A DNA stretch of 5,715 bases from the NCBI GenBank assembly GCA_934845495.1, contig CAKWRB010000054.1, forward strand, positions 1 through 5,715, written 5' to 3'. The first letter of the stretch is position 1. Each line of letters starts with the position of its first letter. Of the stretch, positions 4,563 to 5,715 are shown one piece after another. Made by a program: the position numbers and the translations under genes. The DNA is from an uncultured bacterium (GTDB lineage: Bacteria; Bacillota; Clostridia; Oscillospirales; Ruminococcaceae). A model generated the notes under the pieces. That model did no database searches, was not told where the DNA came from, and saw nothing but the letters and a program-made list of their open reading frames with translations.

Positions 4563-5714
4563 TCAGAGCTTTGTGAGCCGGGCAAAGTTGGACATGATCT
4601 TCTTGGAGCCAACGGTATCGAAGGCCACCTCCAGCAGATGGTCGTTGCCCATGGGGGTGACGCTGATCACCAGGCCCTCGCCGAACACCTTGTGGCGCAC
4701 CCGGTCACCGGGGGCAAAGCTCTCGGCAGATGCGCCGGCGGCGCCGACGCCCGAAAATCCGCGGTCCGCCGTCTTTTTCCGGACGGCAGCAGCGGCATAG
4801 GCCTTGGATACTGCCTGATCCCGGAAGCGGTTCACCGTCTCGTCGGTGACTTCGGTGAGTTCTCCGGGGATCTCGCTCAGGAAGCGGCTGGGCATATTGC
4901 GCCCAGTCTTGCCGAAGAGCATCCGGGTGGCGGCATTGGTGAGGTAAAGCTGCTGCTTGGCCCGGGTGATGCCCACATAGCACAGCCGGCGCTCCTCCTC
5001 CACCTCTTCGGGGTAATACATCACCTGGTTGCCCGGGAAGATGCCCTCCTCCATGCCCGCTATGAACACATAGGGGTATTCCAGACCCTTGGCGGAGTGC
5101 AGGGTCATCATCACCACGCTGTCGTCCTGTTCATCGTAGCTGTCCAGGTCGGTGTAGAGCGCCACTTCCTCCAGGAAGCCCGAAAGGCTCGGCTCCTCGG
5201 CGGCCTCCACATAGGCCATGATGTTCGATTTCAGCTCCCGGACATTCTCGATCCGGGGCTGGCTCTCGGGCAGCTGGCTTTCCAGCATCTGCATATAGCC
5301 GGTGCGGGACAGCACCTCATCAAAGAGGAGATCCAGATCGTTCTGCTCGGCCAGCTCGCTGAGGGAATCCATCATCTCGGCAAAGGCCATCAGCGGCTTT
5401 GCCTTCTTGGCGAGGGGTGCGTACTCGTCGGCGGTACGCATCACCTCCAGCATGGAGATGCCCAGACCGTCACTAATCTCCCGACAGGCAGCCACGGTGG
5501 CATCACCGATGCCCCGCTTGGGCTCGTTGATGATCCGGGCAAGGCGCACTGCGTCGCTCGGGTTGTTCAGGACGCTCAGATAGGACATCACATCTTTGAT
5601 TTCCTTGCGCTCATAGAACTTGACACCGCTGATGACCCGGTAGGGCACACTGGCCCGGAGCAGCGCCTTTTCAATCGAGTTGGACTGGGCGTTCATGCGG
5701 TAGAGGATGGCATG
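4563..5714 (-). CDS. pcrA: ATP-dependent DNA helicase PcrA (UvrD/Rep family), C-terminal half; 5' end beyond the window
   Basis: PcrA is the essential 3'-5' superfamily 1A helicase of Firmicutes, acting in repair, replication-conflict resolution and plasmid replication. The visible 383 codons are about half of the usual 720-780; the frame enters at the right edge as HAILYRMNAQS, so the Met at 5696 is internal and not the start. Numbering from that Met, motif IV is around 1-12 and GVKFYERKEIKD is at 24-35. Motif V (VMMTLHSAKGLEYPYVFIAG, 195-214) and the following MEEGIFP couple ATP hydrolysis to DNA movement. Motif VI (EERRLCYVGITRAKQQLYL, 234-252) holds the arginine that contacts ATP. After a variable Ala-rich linker (about 299-326), residues 327-377 (FAPGDRVRHKVFGEGLVISV onward) form the Tudor-like domain that in PcrA/UvrD binds RNA polymerase. 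Walker A/B motifs are off the window. The ATPase domain half cannot be checked. The gene is probably followed in the same transcript by the small membrane-protein gene. Confidence 0.96.
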   Translation of the reverse strand, partial: HAILYRMNAQSNSIEKALLRASVPYRVISGVKFYERKEIKDVMSYLSVLNNPSDAVRLARIINEPKRGIGDATVAACREISDGLGISMLEVMRTADEYAPLAKKAKPLMAFAEMMDSLSELAEQNDLDLLFDEVLSRTGYMQMLESQLPESQPRIENVRELKSNIMAYVEAAEEPSLSGFLEEVALYTDLDSYDEQDDSVVMMTLHSAKGLEYPYVFIAGMEEGIFPGNQVMYYPEEVEEERRLCYVGITRAKQQLYLTNAATRMLFGKTGRNMPSRFLSEIPGELTEVTDETVNRFRDQAVSKAYAAAAVRKKTADRGFSGVGAAGASAESFAPGDRVRHKVFGEGLVISVTPMGNDHLLEVAFDTVGSKKIMSNFARLTKL

Positions 5715-5715
5715 G

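Noticed and set aside
4412..4612. 66-residue version of the small membrane protein
   Set aside because: It needs a TTG start at 4612 inside pcrA with no ribosome binding site, while the internal ATG at 4537 has a perfect AGGAGG.

Overview
Gene content and base composition suggest a fairly GC-rich, low-G+C-phylum (Firmicutes) anaerobe, most likely a gut clostridium of the Oscillospiraceae/Ruminococcaceae type. The reasons are the strong AGGAGG-type ribosome binding sites, a PcrA-type helicase with a C-terminal Tudor-like domain, thymidylate synthesis by ThyX, and a cysteine-rich protein whose conserved-looking flanks I associate with clostridia. The taxonomic call is an inference from familiarity, not from a search.

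All seven recognised genes lie on the minus strand, so transcription runs from the high-numbered end to position 1. In that order they are: the C-terminal half of the PcrA DNA helicase (entering from the right edge, stop at 4563); a 41-residue single-pass membrane protein (4537-4412); a 160-bp gap holding a nested inverted repeat and possible promoter elements; a 291-residue cysteine-rich protein of unknown function (4251-3376); a hairpin that looks like an intrinsic terminator (about 3329-3305); thyX (3281-2490), overlapping tmk by 17 bp (2506-1796); a 95-bp gap with a good sigma-A-like promoter; a 5-formyltetrahydrofolate cyclo-ligase (1700-1092); and mltG (1051 to the left edge, missing only its last few residues).

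The middle genes make biochemical sense together. ThyX methylates dUMP to dTMP using methylene-tetrahydrofolate, thymidylate kinase phosphorylates dTMP to dTDP, and the cyclo-ligase returns 5-formyl-tetrahydrofolate to the one-carbon pool that ThyX draws on. PcrA (DNA repair, replication and transcription-coupled processes) and MltG (termination of peptidoglycan glycan strands) are housekeeping genes at either side.

Most of the window is ordinary chromosomal core. I do not see a mobile element, CRISPR array, tRNA, rRNA or phage gene. The least explained parts are the cysteine-rich protein with its in-frame 9-bp repeats, the tiny glycine-rich membrane protein behind pcrA, and the folded leader between them.
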